Of a stretch of DNA of 41,133 bases, positions 29,318 to 39,452 are shown piece after piece. The stretch is taken from positions 29,042 to 70,174 of the forward strand of contig CAKOGP040002380.1 of assembly GCA_933822405.4 (NCBI GenBank). The letters run 5' to 3'. Every line of letters begins with the position of its first letter. Position 1 is the stretch's first letter. The notes beneath the pieces are model-generated. The model had not been told where the DNA came from. It was given only the letters and a program-made list of their open reading frames with translations, and ran no database searches. This DNA is from Cylindrotheca closterium. Its lineage: Eukaryota > Bacillariophyta > Bacillariophyceae > Bacillariales > Bacillariaceae. The translations under genes and the position numbers were made by a program.

Positions 29318-30732
29318 TTAATATATCCGCAGTTTCTTGCCCTCAAAGGCTTGTCCATTCATTCGGGCAGTCTCTCGCCGGACAATGCGTTCCCATCGCG
29401 GCTGTCCCTTGACTGGATGTTCCCAAAATCGTTGGGTCTTGCCAATGGTAATCATGGTGATTGGCTTGGGCGATTTGATGGCAATGGACGAGAGATCATG
29501 ATCTTCGTGGCCTTCCTTGTATCCACGAAACTTTCGTTGACTTGACGGTAAATTGGTCAACTCCAAATGATTCTTAGGAGGACAGTTCGGTGCTTCTCGG
29601 ACCACCCATTCGGCCAAGTCCCGGCTCAGCAAATACATTTGTCCTGCCAGATAGAGATGGACTCGTTCCCATTCAAATTGCCAGTATGCTTCCTTTTGGA
29701 TAAAGGCTTCCTTGGTGTCAGGTCGAGGCCAATGATACTTGTTGCGCAAGGCACCCGCAAATACCCGATGATAATAGGGATACGGAGGCAAGTTGGAATG
29801 CGCGAAGGCCAAGAAATCATGCAAGTGCAGGATGGAATCTGCATCTAGCTTCATGGCATAATCCAGTTTATATTTTTTCATCATGACGGATGCAAAGTAG
29901 ACAAAGGATTCTGATTTTCCGTCATTCATATTTTCCCTGAAAGTAGTTTTGATTATGACAGAGAAAAAAGAAGGATTAGGTCAGCAGGATTTGTTCAATA
30001 GATAGCTAACGAGGCTACTATAGCCAGGCTAGATATGACATACCGGATATTCAGTAATGATGTGTCGGGAGCATTGACATCGTCGTGCTTGGTTGCAATT
30101 GGTTTTTCGACTAACAATGGCCAAGAATCATTGACCAATTGGGTGGGTGCGGAGGAATTCCCGGCTCCTAATATAAAGGTATAGACCACTTGGCAATCGG
30201 GTGTAACCTCGTTCAGTGAACATACTCTTGTGTCATTCCATATTTCAAACATGGTTCTATGTCGTTTCCGATAAGTGCAATCGTTGAACGAATCACTGGA
30301 AATGATTCCAATCAGTGTTCTGGGTGCATTTCGTTCACCCTTCCGTATGGCATTGGATACTGAGGAACCTTTGTCCCCAAATGGACCACTTTGTTGCTGA
30401 CTGAGCTGGGAGTTGACGGATCGTGATGGAAGTAACCGAGAATGTTGGTCGGATGATAGCAATGCTGACTCGGAAGCAGTAGATATTGTTTTGGATGATG
30501 TTAAGGACAGTGAAGAAAACAGGCCACCAACGGCTGCCGATTGTGACTCTAGATTCTTCTTTTTGGAAGCATTTTGTATGGCGTATTTAAAGTTCATTGT
30601 GATGATGCATAAGCATAAGAGAACAATCACCCATATCAGCCTCTTTGGTGAGAACATAAAGGATGAAGAAGTTTGAGATGCATTGCTCGGAGTTGAATAG
30701 GAGCGACCCCTTTGAAGCTTAATAGAGCTCAT
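29318..30732 (-). CDS. Golgi type II glycosyltransferase, GT31 (galactosyltransferase)-like
   Basis: Exons complement(30044..30732) and complement(29318..29936) give 435 residues; the intron (30043 down to 29937, 107 bp) is GTATGT...TTCAG, phase 2, and joins NIR to ENMNDGK, the E.M.DGK motif of the family. A single hydrophobic anchor at about 31-46 after a short basic cytosolic tail, then a serine-rich stem (to about 130), is the standard Golgi type II layout. The catalytic region begins near TLIGIISSDSF, includes the metal-binding DAD (261-263), AGQMYLLSRDL (327-337) and the acidic GHEDHD (about 373-378), which stands at the place of the family's ED motif. It should transfer galactose or N-acetylglucosamine to glycans or glycoproteins; the acceptor cannot be told. 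Confidence 0.85.
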
Positions 30733-31259
30733 ATTGTATTATGATTGCTCTTGGTTGATTGCGTATATGTAATGAACGAGCTTCTTCTCTTGTGTTTCAT
30801 TCAGCTGCAGCAATTCCCGACTTTCCAATGGCAGTTACTATTACTATTACTGTATCGTACTTGTACGGTAAAACTCTTTTCAGTTGAGAAAGCTCATCAT
30901 CCAGCTTCAGGTTTTTCAAATTCTCGTTTTGCGTGCTTATTCGGATGGGTCGGGATTTCAAAAACCGCGGCAAAGCGAGCCAAACCAAAATGCCGTGCGT
31001 GAGGAAATCAAATAGATACTGGTTCATTGCCGATTCAAAAATTAGTACCGGCGCGTTACACAAGATTTAGGAGTGGCCGGTGTTCATCATGTCCTAACTA
31101 AAAAGGATGGACTAACGAAGTGAGCGGGCGTGGTCACAAAATCCTTGGCGAAAATGGAAGGTATTTGGTAGAAGAGATTAAAACCACAATCTGGAAGCTC
31201 TACTGTACTGCACTGGTTGGAACACTTCAAAACAAAAAGATCAAACGCCGAAAGCAAGG
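30733..31259. other. Divergent promoter region
   Basis: It separates the transferase (minus) and the gene at 31260 (plus). No coding region is supported. Confidence 0.5.
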
Positions 31260-32612
31260 ATGAAAATAAAATCCCTGTTGTCCAAATTCCAACGCAAGAA
31301 GAAAAGCGATAATGTGCTTAAGCAGCAGGGTAACAGCAAGGAGAAGAACCTAAAACAGAGAAACAAGAAGAGAGGCACCACAAATGTGGTTGGATCTCCT
31401 TCGTCGTCTCTCCGAACACAACGAACAGACGATGATGACAGTGATGGACTCTACCATCCCGATTACGTTCCACCCCCATCTCTTAACTTTGTACAAGATG
31501 ATCAAGATATCGGAGAAGCAGCTGTTTCGCAAGATTGCCCGGAAACAACATCACAGGCGCTGAATGAGAGTTTGTATTCCGATGATATTGTTGGAGAAAA
31601 TATACCAGCAAAATCTCGAGATCTCACCAACAAGAGGTCTGTTACCCATGGAGTGCCGAGTGAGATGGTTTGGACGAATGCCGCCTTGTTGGATGATCTA
31701 TCGGAGGATGAAAACAACACCAACATTCATTCTTCTGAGTATCACCACCCGGATGGTGAAGTCGACGAGGACGATGATGATTCCAAGTATCTTTCCTATG
31801 CTGGTGAGCACTTGTATCTTACTCCTATGCCTCCTTCTAGTAGTCGGCCCACCATGACACTTACGAGCCTGGCCCTGGACTCTACGCGTGCATCCAACAT
31901 GTATCGAACGTACGAGACAGACTTTGATGACTTTGGATTGACCACTGGTGTGGTAGTTGTGGATGACGAGTTGGGCGGTAATTATCAAAAATCGAAGGAT
32001 AATAATGACGTCTTGGGAGATTTATCACATGAAAACGCTGATCACCGCAGTAATACACCCAAGAAAACTGGAGGAATCACACCAGTTCGATGGTCGTCAC
32101 AAGTGACCGACATGTCATTGCCCCCTCCACCTCCACCAGAGCCCGACTTTCCCATGGACGAAATGTATGATGATTTGCGTGTACTAATCTTGGACGATGA
32201 TGTATCCGCCTTGAGCAACGATACTCCACCCCCGGCAGTCTACCGAAACATGAAGAGGGAATTACGAAAGAAGAACAAGATACCTGTCACCTCCTCCTCT
32301 TTTTCCAAATGCAAACCACACACTACTTGGGCTAATTGCCAACCTCCTTCGTTTTTACGACGCATTGGGACACAATCTCCTGCTGCCGAGCATGATGGCA
32401 AACTACGAGTCGCAGACATGTTCTACCAGGTCTTTCACTGTGAGAATACTGTTGGTTCTGCAGGTGTTTCCAGCAGGAACAATAACAAGGTCTCCTCCAC
32501 CTCCATTCCTCCTGGAACCACCATTACGGTGACCACAACCCGATCTGGATCCATTGAGCAGCCCACGCACCTACATTATTACGAACAAATATTCGAATGC
32601 GCCGAAGCATAA
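31260..32612 (+). CDS. Large disordered acidic protein with basic N-terminal patch
   Basis: Intronless ORF of 450 residues from ATG 31260. It begins MKIKSLLSKFQRKKKSD, a short amphipathic basic segment, much like MKLRSVLKKLKKKKKAS at the start of the gene at 34354. The rest is rich in Asp, Ser, Asn and Pro, with a polyproline run (about residue 289-295) and acidic blocks such as DDDSDGLYHPDYVPPPS. Near the C-terminus (LRVADMFYQVFHCEN and HYYEQIFECAEA) there are more hydrophobic, possibly folded or helical pieces. I recognise no domain. The basic start could bind acidic membrane lipids. Codon use and the long open frame make it a real gene. Confidence 0.72.
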   Translation: MKIKSLLSKFQRKKKSDNVLKQQGNSKEKNLKQRNKKRGTTNVVGSPSSSLRTQRTDDDDSDGLYHPDYVPPPSLNFVQDDQDIGEAAVSQDCPETTSQALNESLYSDDIVGENIPAKSRDLTNKRSVTHGVPSEMVWTNAALLDDLSEDENNTNIHSSEYHHPDGEVDEDDDDSKYLSYAGEHLYLTPMPPSSSRPTMTLTSLALDSTRASNMYRTYETDFDDFGLTTGVVVVDDELGGNYQKSKDNNDVLGDLSHENADHRSNTPKKTGGITPVRWSSQVTDMSLPPPPPPEPDFPMDEMYDDLRVLILDDDVSALSNDTPPPAVYRNMKRELRKKNKIPVTSSSFSKCKPHTTWANCQPPSFLRRIGTQSPAAEHDGKLRVADMFYQVFHCENTVGSAGVSSRNNNKVSSTSIPPGTTITVTTTRSGSIEQPTHLHYYEQIFECAEA

Positions 32613-34353
32613 ACAAGACAGCAAACATTCTTGTCGTTGTTGTTTTTGACACCAACAACAGCAACCATTTTTGAAGAATGACACACAATCATAAAAATAG
32701 AGAAATTTCACTTGTAGGAGATTAAAATAGTTAATGCAGCAGAGATTGTCTATTACCGCACCGGTACCTTCCGTCCAAAGTGCAGCAAACCGTGTTGAGG
32801 AGTACTTGGTAGGTTCCTGCGATATGCTGTTGTCGATACGACTGAATATGTGATGAACTAACGGAAGCACGTCTGTCTGTCATACAGGAAGCACATCAAC
32901 CAAGAGTAATAATCGAACCCGGCGCCGCCTCCACTCCTGGGCTTCAATCGCATGATGTAGTCTTTGTCTGGAGAAATCGCACAGGTATACTACCATGGAA
33001 CCGTGGCAAAAGCCTGATGCTACATACAGTACGATAAGTGAGTAGGTTTGGCACAGTAGCGAGGTACTAAGTTAGTGACTGGTTAGCACCAAGGTCGAAT
33101 CATAGGATTCGAAAAGGACAATCAATCAATATGAATAGGATTGAGCAACAAACCCGGACCAAGTGGGGTACCGAGAAATGGTGCAAGGTGGTGAGGGCGG
33201 GAACAAAAGCAAAAGCTGACGGTCTTGACCAAGCAGCTATGCCCCTATCGACGCGACGGAAACTGAGACTAATAAAAGGAAGAACTAGAAACACCGCCCA
33301 TACGTCTCTCGTCTTGCCGATCAAACATCAACAGAACAGAAATACAGTACTGCGGTAGCGACTACATCGACCACAATAACCGTAACCATAATGGTAGTGA
33401 TAGTACAGTAGCGCTGTACGAACCTCCATTGGTATTAATTGAGATGAATATACAGTGTCATTCCGCCAAGGAAAAGCAATTTAAAACCACAGAAACAAAC
33501 CAATCTGTCAAAATCTGCTGGAGCTGTGTTCTGTCAACTGCATCGCAAGCAAACATTGTGGGCTTCATTTTAAGTTCTTGCTCGTGCGTGAGCCGAGCTT
33601 CAACTCTTCAGATACGGTTGAGTCCGTGGAGTAACTGTACCTGGAACAGTGTACCGGTACCAGTAATTGGTGGTGCAACACCATTCACTCTCTTTCGCTG
33701 GCGCTTACCACAATCGCGGCCAACATACGCTAATTCGACATTCGCCATTTGAGGTCGGAATCGTATGTAAAATTGTATTTTTTGGCAGCACGCATTCAAT
33801 TAGACAACGATTGCCTATGAGGAAAATTATCATTTATGAACTCACGCGACACACACTTCCGTCTACTTAGACACACATGGCTTTAAGACGTTACGAATAT
33901 CGGCGAAAAATTTGATTCAGTAACAAGTAATTAACCGCAACTCGGCATACGTACGCCAACGGAATGTTCGAATTTTCTTTTCGGATGGTTTGATTGGAAT
34001 TCCCCGCCTAGCCGCGGCCATTCGAATTGAGGTTTTGTTAAGGACAAGCTAAAAATCTCAAAATTTGTCGCATGCCAATTTTTTCCCGCGTCCAGGTCGT
34101 GTTGCCTCTTTCTGTAGGATTTGGTAGGGTTGGCCTGTAGAACTGGAAAGTTTGTAGTTGCGCACGTCGTCGGCTGCTTTGAAACTCCACCCACTGACGC
34201 CGCTCATTTTTAGTTCCATCAAATACAGACCTAAGAAATCGTTCAACCATTAAAGAACCGTTTGGTTTACAAGAGTCCAGGGATTACAAAAAGCTCATCT
34301 CTTTTGAAGGATAAACCATTGGCAGTTAGTTCTAGAAACAACGCGACAACAAG
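32613..34353. other. Long intergenic region
   Basis: About 1.7 kb without a supported gene. Several short ORFs on both strands (for example 33131-33358 and 33429-33752) lack motifs and consistent starts. GGTACC tracts occur near 32763, 33168 and 33651-33666. A decayed gene or mobile element cannot be excluded. Confidence 0.45.
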
Positions 34354-36396
34354 ATGAAGCTCCGATCTGTGTTGAAGAAACTAAAAAAGAAGAAAAAGGC
34401 GTCTTCAGAGGGTGTGGTCCATGATGAGCCTCAATCGCCCTATGAGTCGGAAGTACGCATGGCACAAGCAAAGGTGCAACGAGTAGAGAGGGCCAGCAAC
34501 TCATCGAACAATGGGAATTGGCAAACGGCGCCAGTAGAGCCAGCATCGTCACCCAATAAGCATCAACTTCGACATCAATATGAAACAACCAAGAACTCTG
34601 ATGTTCAGCAGATTCAGAAGCTTCAGCAGCTTCAGCAGATCCAGCAAACCAAGCCCAGCAGCCCTAAATCAGCCCAACCAATGAGCAAGCAAAGATCAGT
34701 TCCTGTGCAACGTTCTTCTGTCAGTGCGTCAAAGAGTAGCAGCTCCTTTCAAGATGACTTTGGAGTGGTGGAACCTAAAGGCTTTCAGGCCAGTCCTAAT
34801 GAAACTTGGACTTCCTTTGGGGCTACCTTTGGGGACTCGAGTGGGTTCTTCAACGCGAGCAATTCAAATAGGACAGAGCGTACTGCTGCCGAGAGTCAGT
34901 CAACGGCGAGACCAAATACATCGTCGTCTTCCATGTCCACCATGTCATCACCGGCGAATTCGTCTTTCCTATCCTCCACAAGATCCGAAGATCTATCTTC
35001 GCCTTCCGACCTCTCAAGAATTTCAACATCATCTTCGACTCTCTCTTCTGCACTGAACGAGATTCCTGAAGAGAAGCCTAGTAGCCGGGCTACTACTGCT
35101 ACTGCAGCTGTTACTACTTCCTCTCCAAGCAAAGAAGGACGATCCGACAGGAGTGTTCAGATGGGAACATCGGAAAAGCGCCAGCGCCCTTCTCCCACTC
35201 TCTCTCATCACAAGTGGGAGCCACCAGCTCCTGTTGCCGCCGTTAAGTCCTCACTGTCCTCCTCAATCCCCCAAGAATCATCCCAAGGTGCTGCTGCTTC
35301 TGCTTTGCCGACTGCCTCTGCCAAGAGGAGCAGCATTACGGCAAGATACACCTCTGCTCTCAATTCCTCCACTTCCTCTCCAGCCCCCAAACTCTTTCGC
35401 ACTCCGTCCCGACCTTCGGTGCTGGACAACCATCCACTCTTTCGCAAGAAATCCATGGTGGAACAACGAAAAGAGGTCTTTGCCAAGCCACAACGACAAG
35501 TGGAAGAAGAAGAACGGGAGGATCAAGAGGTTGCCGATGCGGATGCCCCACCACCACCACCACCCATGGAGGAACCAGAGGTTGCTGGAACTCCACCATC
35601 CAAGTTTAGCCGAATTGCTTCCTCCAACAGCATTGTGGTGGATGGCAACAATAAGGGAGCAACTCCTGTTCTTGCCAACCCGAGAAAACTGTTTAGTGAC
35701 AATGATGATCCAAAGGATGCCGAGGGGATGGCTCCAACAAAGGATCAGAATGATGCCACTACTACCACTACCATGAACGAGGATGTCTCTCTTGGATCCA
35801 TAGCTGCTTCGGAGGCACCAACTGAGGAGGCCACAGTCACACCACCTGAGCAACAAGGACAAGAAGAGGACCAAGCCATGATGATGGAACAAGACCAACC
35901 CACATCCGTTCCATACAGTCCTGATCGTAGCGAACAAGAACAAGAAACTCAAGAAACAAGCTTTGATGAAGACAAAATGCCAAGTCTTTCCGGTTCTTCT
36001 GAATTCGATGCGGTTTCTCCACCAGCATTTACCACCACCGACACGGTGGTTTCGGCCTCACGTTCTTCCGTGGCGCAGTCCAGTAAGTCCACGACTGTCT
36101 CGTACCACAGCGAACAAGATTCCGATGACGAAACGGCTCCCATTGGAGAACTCAGCTTTGATTCTCAAACCGAAGGTGGCAGCCATACCGAAGAAGAATT
36201 CACAGTGGACAGTCGCGATTATACCGTTGATCCAGACGCCCTTTCCGTCTTGTCCGAAGACTACACAACTTACACCCACGAGCTGCGGCACAAAAAAGGA
36301 CCATCAGATCGCCTTTCTAGGTGGATTGAGAATACCATCTTTGGCATGGCCAATTTAATGTGTCCCATGGAAGAGGGTGATGTCTACGATGCCTAA
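34354..36396 (+). CDS. Large serine-rich disordered protein with basic N-terminal patch
   Basis: Intronless ORF of 680 residues from ATG 34354. It starts MKLRSVLKKLKKKKKAS, then a Gln-rich heptad-like part (QQIQKLQQLQQIQQ, about 86-99), long Ser/Thr-rich segments, a PPPPPP run, and acidic Glu/Gln-rich stretches. The last 60 residues (HELRHKKGPSDRLSRWIENTIFGMANLMCPMEEGDVYDA region) look like a folded or helical conserved tail with two cytosolic-looking tryptophan/phenylalanine hydrophobics. No known domain. Probable multi-site phosphoprotein or scaffold; function unknown. Confidence 0.75.
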   Translation: MKLRSVLKKLKKKKKASSEGVVHDEPQSPYESEVRMAQAKVQRVERASNSSNNGNWQTAPVEPASSPNKHQLRHQYETTKNSDVQQIQKLQQLQQIQQTKPSSPKSAQPMSKQRSVPVQRSSVSASKSSSSFQDDFGVVEPKGFQASPNETWTSFGATFGDSSGFFNASNSNRTERTAAESQSTARPNTSSSSMSTMSSPANSSFLSSTRSEDLSSPSDLSRISTSSSTLSSALNEIPEEKPSSRATTATAAVTTSSPSKEGRSDRSVQMGTSEKRQRPSPTLSHHKWEPPAPVAAVKSSLSSSIPQESSQGAAASALPTASAKRSSITARYTSALNSSTSSPAPKLFRTPSRPSVLDNHPLFRKKSMVEQRKEVFAKPQRQVEEEEREDQEVADADAPPPPPPMEEPEVAGTPPSKFSRIASSNSIVVDGNNKGATPVLANPRKLFSDNDDPKDAEGMAPTKDQNDATTTTTMNEDVSLGSIAASEAPTEEATVTPPEQQGQEEDQAMMMEQDQPTSVPYSPDRSEQEQETQETSFDEDKMPSLSGSSEFDAVSPPAFTTTDTVVSASRSSVAQSSKSTTVSYHSEQDSDDETAPIGELSFDSQTEGGSHTEEEFTVDSRDYTVDPDALSVLSEDYTTYTHELRHKKGPSDRLSRWIENTIFGMANLMCPMEEGDVYDA

Positions 36397-36965
36397 ATGG
36401 TAGAATCACCAACAAAGTCAAAATCAAAATCAATCGAGAAACCAGAATCCTATCATACAATGTGGGATATCTATAATATGGTTCTGGTTTCTCTCTCTCT
36501 CGCTACTATACATATATTTGAAAAATTGTATACCAACCATTATCATCATCATCTCATTCGCACACACAACACGCACTGCATAAATTAGACAATAGCTACG
36601 CATGGGCAACTATTATAGACAATTTCTTCTTCTAATCTTTTCTTCCTTTTCGAAAGCAATGACTGTATGCTTGCTTGGTTCGAACTATGAAACAACTTTT
36701 TGCTGATTGCGGAACAGCGAATTTGGCCCAAAGTCTTCTGAAATGTATTACAAAGCATATTATCCCCTTGCAACAGGGAATGGCAGCATCCTTACAAAAT
36801 TAATCCACCTTTGCATACATTCACTACAATTTGACAACATCCAACAATTAATTGATTGGTCCACTCGTGAACATTTCATCAACAGATGCTACTAATAGTC
36901 CTACAGCAAATCAGACTATTAATTTCAATTGACTAGACTTGGCCACTATAGTTTGTTTCTTATTC
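36397..36965. other. Convergent intergenic region (3' ends)
   Basis: It lies between the stops of the gene at 34354 and the minus-strand gene at 36966. AT-rich; no gene is seen. Confidence 0.45.
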
Positions 36966-37601
36966 TCACAACCCTCCCGAAAGCGATGTTTTGGGCAAGC
37001 TACCTTGACTTCTCCTACTGGTCTGTTCGATTTGCCCATTGCTGAATTTGCTGGTTCGCGACGCATTCCTACTAGCATTGTGGTTGGAATTTGGATCCCC
37101 CAGGGTGGTGGCGTGACTCGCCTTGATTTCTGCCAAACCTTGGGGTATCATGAAAATACTTTGAAACGAGTCCCAGCAGGATGCAGTCCCCATTCTCGCC
37201 CCATCGTAACCGCCGTACGATGGATGGGTACTACTTTCATACGCCGCCCTTCCGGATTCTGATGATTGGTCTTGATCTCGTTCTTCGGATGACTTGAGGG
37301 TGGAGCTCATTTGTTGTTGCTTCAGCATCAGACTAGCGTGTTGCCAGGCACTTGATGATTTCAAGGTTTCTGGAGAAATCGGCGTCTTGGCAGTAGCAAG
37401 TTCACCAATGCGGCTCTCCTGAAATCCCTCGTTTGATGACTTGTTTATCGTTTTGGAAGCTCGTTGTTTGGTCTTTGGACTGCTTAATTTTGTATTGTTG
37501 TTATTACTCATCTTTTTTGTATCGTTGGAGACTGGCATGTAAGTGAAATAAACAGTGTTGAACTCGAGATGTGAATTGGGCGGTAGTCGTTGCTTGTGCA
37601 T
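36966..37601 (-). CDS. Hypothetical Ser/Asn-rich protein
   Basis: ORF of 211 residues from ATG 37601; later in-frame ATGs at 37538 (MPVSNDTKK) and just after (MSNNNN) are equally possible starts, the latter giving a basic, Asn-rich start. It is polar throughout, with a more hydrophobic patch (GTASCWDSFQSIFMIPQGLAE) near residues 138-158 that may be a functional motif. No recognised domain and no paralogue in the window. Because it is short of signature features, it could be longer or shorter than drawn. Confidence 0.5.
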   Translation of the reverse strand: MHKQRLPPNSHLEFNTVYFTYMPVSNDTKKMSNNNNTKLSSPKTKQRASKTINKSSNEGFQESRIGELATAKTPISPETLKSSSAWQHASLMLKQQQMSSTLKSSEERDQDQSSESGRAAYESSTHPSYGGYDGARMGTASCWDSFQSIFMIPQGLAEIKASHATTLGDPNSNHNASRNASRTSKFSNGQIEQTSRRSQGSLPKTSLSGGL

Positions 37602-38051
37602 AGTTGGGTTTGTGCCACTCAGGTGTGATCCATCAAAGCCTGCGATTATTCATCGGCCTTACGACTTCACTTATTGCGAGCTCCGACCTGAGATTATTTT
37701 TCATTCGTTCGTTCCCTCAAGAATGACTGGCTCGAATGAGTTGCCAAAAACATGACTGGACTGACTAAACCGATCATTCTGGTCATGGAGGTACTCTCAT
37801 AGCGTTGCGTTGATCCATCATGCGCCACAAAAAATGTGAATCTTCTCGAAGAATCGCATGCAATATCTCACAGAAGGGAGGAAAAACTATCAGAGTCCGT
37901 GGAATTAATAGAAAGTACACTGGTCCTAGGGTATCTTGAGTATAGTATTTGTACAGTATATCGTTCAGTCCATGGATTTGAACCACGTAGTAGTACATGG
38001 TCATAAGGTGGTGGTGTCTTGAAAATAAGTGATGATAGGCTAATAGTAGTA
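37602..38051. other. Intergenic: 5' flank of the gene at 36966 and 3' flank of the gene at 38052
   Basis: Holds one copy of the 24-nt element (37955-37978) that is also found downstream of the neighbouring paralogue. No gene is seen; a minus-strand ORF reaching into it overlaps the gene at 38052 in another frame. Confidence 0.45.
37955..37978. repeat. 24-nt element shared by the 3' flanks of the tandem pair, copy 1
   Basis: It is identical to 39418-39441 over 24 nt and includes TCGTTCAGTCCATGGATT. This copy begins 74 nt beyond the stop of the gene at 38052-38816. It is likely 3' UTR sequence retained after tandem duplication. Confidence 0.8.
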
Positions 38052-38816
38052 TCAGCACCACCTCGTCGTCGTCGTATTCATTGGCTTCTGGGGAGCTTGG
38101 GAACAGCGGGAGGAACATCCTAATCGAACTTCTTCCATCGAAGCCTTGCGAACTGGCATTCTCAATGGCATGGAAGAACAAGATTGATCAGACGAAGCAG
38201 CCACCCGATCAAATGGAGGAGTAGGTAGCGGCAGGAATCGCTTCAACAGAACCGTTTTCCTGCCATCTTCAAAGTAGCCCAGGTCTTGCATGCATGCCTT
38301 CCTCGCAGCCATGGGCAACGGTTCTGTGCACCTTCGTTGGAGAAGAATCTTCTTTGGGTTTCTGGGAGGCAAGTCTCGACGTGACGAGCTGCCCAGCTCC
38401 ATGCGCCGAAATGGTCTGCTGGTGCAGTTCTCGATTTCTTCACCACGATGAAGAATGCGGATCTTGTCCACATTCTTACTCTTATGATGTCCTTTACACC
38501 ATCCATCATACTTTGGATGATTTCTAGCTTGCGGCTGTCGTTCCTTCCTTTCTTGACTTTCTGCCGTTGAGGATGAAGTTGGTTCTTTAGACGACGGTTG
38601 CGATTCCTGGTATTTCATGGATTCTAGATTGTGATGGGCTGGCTCCATCAAAGAAAACGATCCAACACAATCGAAAGTAATGTCAGAACAAAGACTTTCT
38701 GCTGAAGAACAACCGCGACGTAAGAATGTTCGGATGGTTCGAGGCACTCCCAATGGTGAGGTGTTAGTTCGGAAGTTTCCATCTCTTGATCTGCTCGATG
38801 ATGTTCGAAGATGCAT
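38052..38816 (-). CDS. Tandem R-K-A-S motif protein, copy 1
   Basis: Intronless ORF of 254 residues from ATG 38816. The N-terminal half is polar and poorly conserved apart from a start with SRSRDG and a VPR.IR element. The C-terminal half is shared with the next gene: RPFRRMEL (134-141), RRDLPP, LLQRRCTEPLPMAARKACMQDLGYFE(D)GRK (159-187), KRF, and MPVRKASMEEVRLGC (220-234). The sites RRCT, RKAC and RKAS look like basophilic-kinase substrates. No known domain, no membrane segment or signal peptide. Conservation is concentrated in short blocks, as for proteins that act through linear motifs. Function unknown. Confidence 0.72.
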   Translation of the reverse strand: MHLRTSSSRSRDGNFRTNTSPLGVPRTIRTFLRRGCSSAESLCSDITFDCVGSFSLMEPAHHNLESMKYQESQPSSKEPTSSSTAESQERKERQPQARNHPKYDGWCKGHHKSKNVDKIRILHRGEEIENCTSRPFRRMELGSSSRRDLPPRNPKKILLQRRCTEPLPMAARKACMQDLGYFEDGRKTVLLKRFLPLPTPPFDRVAASSDQSCSSMPLRMPVRKASMEEVRLGCSSRCSQAPQKPMNTTTTRWC

Positions 38817-39452
38817 CTTCTCCGTGAATCCGGAAACTGATGGAGTCCAAGTTTGTGTGAAAGATATGTTTGGATGGGGGAACGAATTTGAGCCAGTGTT
38901 TTCAGAATCTTCGACTCACAGAACAAATGAAGTTCGCGGCTCGCGAGTCACAATAAATGGCCCTGCTAGAGTACATCATAAGTGCTTAGAAAGTCAGCCA
39001 ATTTCGGAATTATGCGCCAGTTCAACATGTTTAATGTTATCATATATGGGAATATCTCAGAACAATTTTGGTTACGGGAATAGAATGATTTTTGACCGCG
39101 AATGTCCAGTCTTTGAGGAAACCACTCGGGCCAAATAACACAAAGAGTTCTCATTTCAGCAGGGCCAGGCCACCACCCTTGTAGTAGGTATCACCATTCT
39201 CTTTTAGTCTCCCAGAAGAAGCGCTCCCCGATACAGCAGGGCTACCAATCTTGTCAGGAAGCTCCCTTTGTAGACTTGATGTCTTTCCAACGAGATAGTA
39301 GTAGTACTATCTAGACCACCATCGCTTATTCTATAAGGAAGAAATCAGAAAGAATAACGTGTAAATGTGTATTCTAAAGAATTGTGCATCATTATATATG
39401 AATGTAGTATATTGTATAGTATATCGTTCAGTCCATGGATTGCTTTGGACAT
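38817..39452. other. Intergenic between the tandem R-K-A-S genes
   Basis: It contains the promoter of copy 1 and the 3' flank of copy 2. The plus-strand ORF 38680-39138 overlaps copy 1 antisense and is not called. Confidence 0.5.
39418..39441. repeat. 24-nt element shared by the 3' flanks of the tandem pair, copy 2
   Basis: Identical to 37955-37978; here it begins 12 nt beyond the stop of the gene at 39453-40220. Confidence 0.8.

Noticed and set aside
32905..32970. tRNA-like GGGTTCGA segment on the minus strand
   Set aside because: The bases flanking the TTCGA loop cannot form a T stem and no matching anticodon or acceptor arms are present.
38680..39138. 152-codon plus-strand ORF
   Set aside because: Its first part is the antisense of the conserved R-K-A-S protein copy 1 and the rest has no features.
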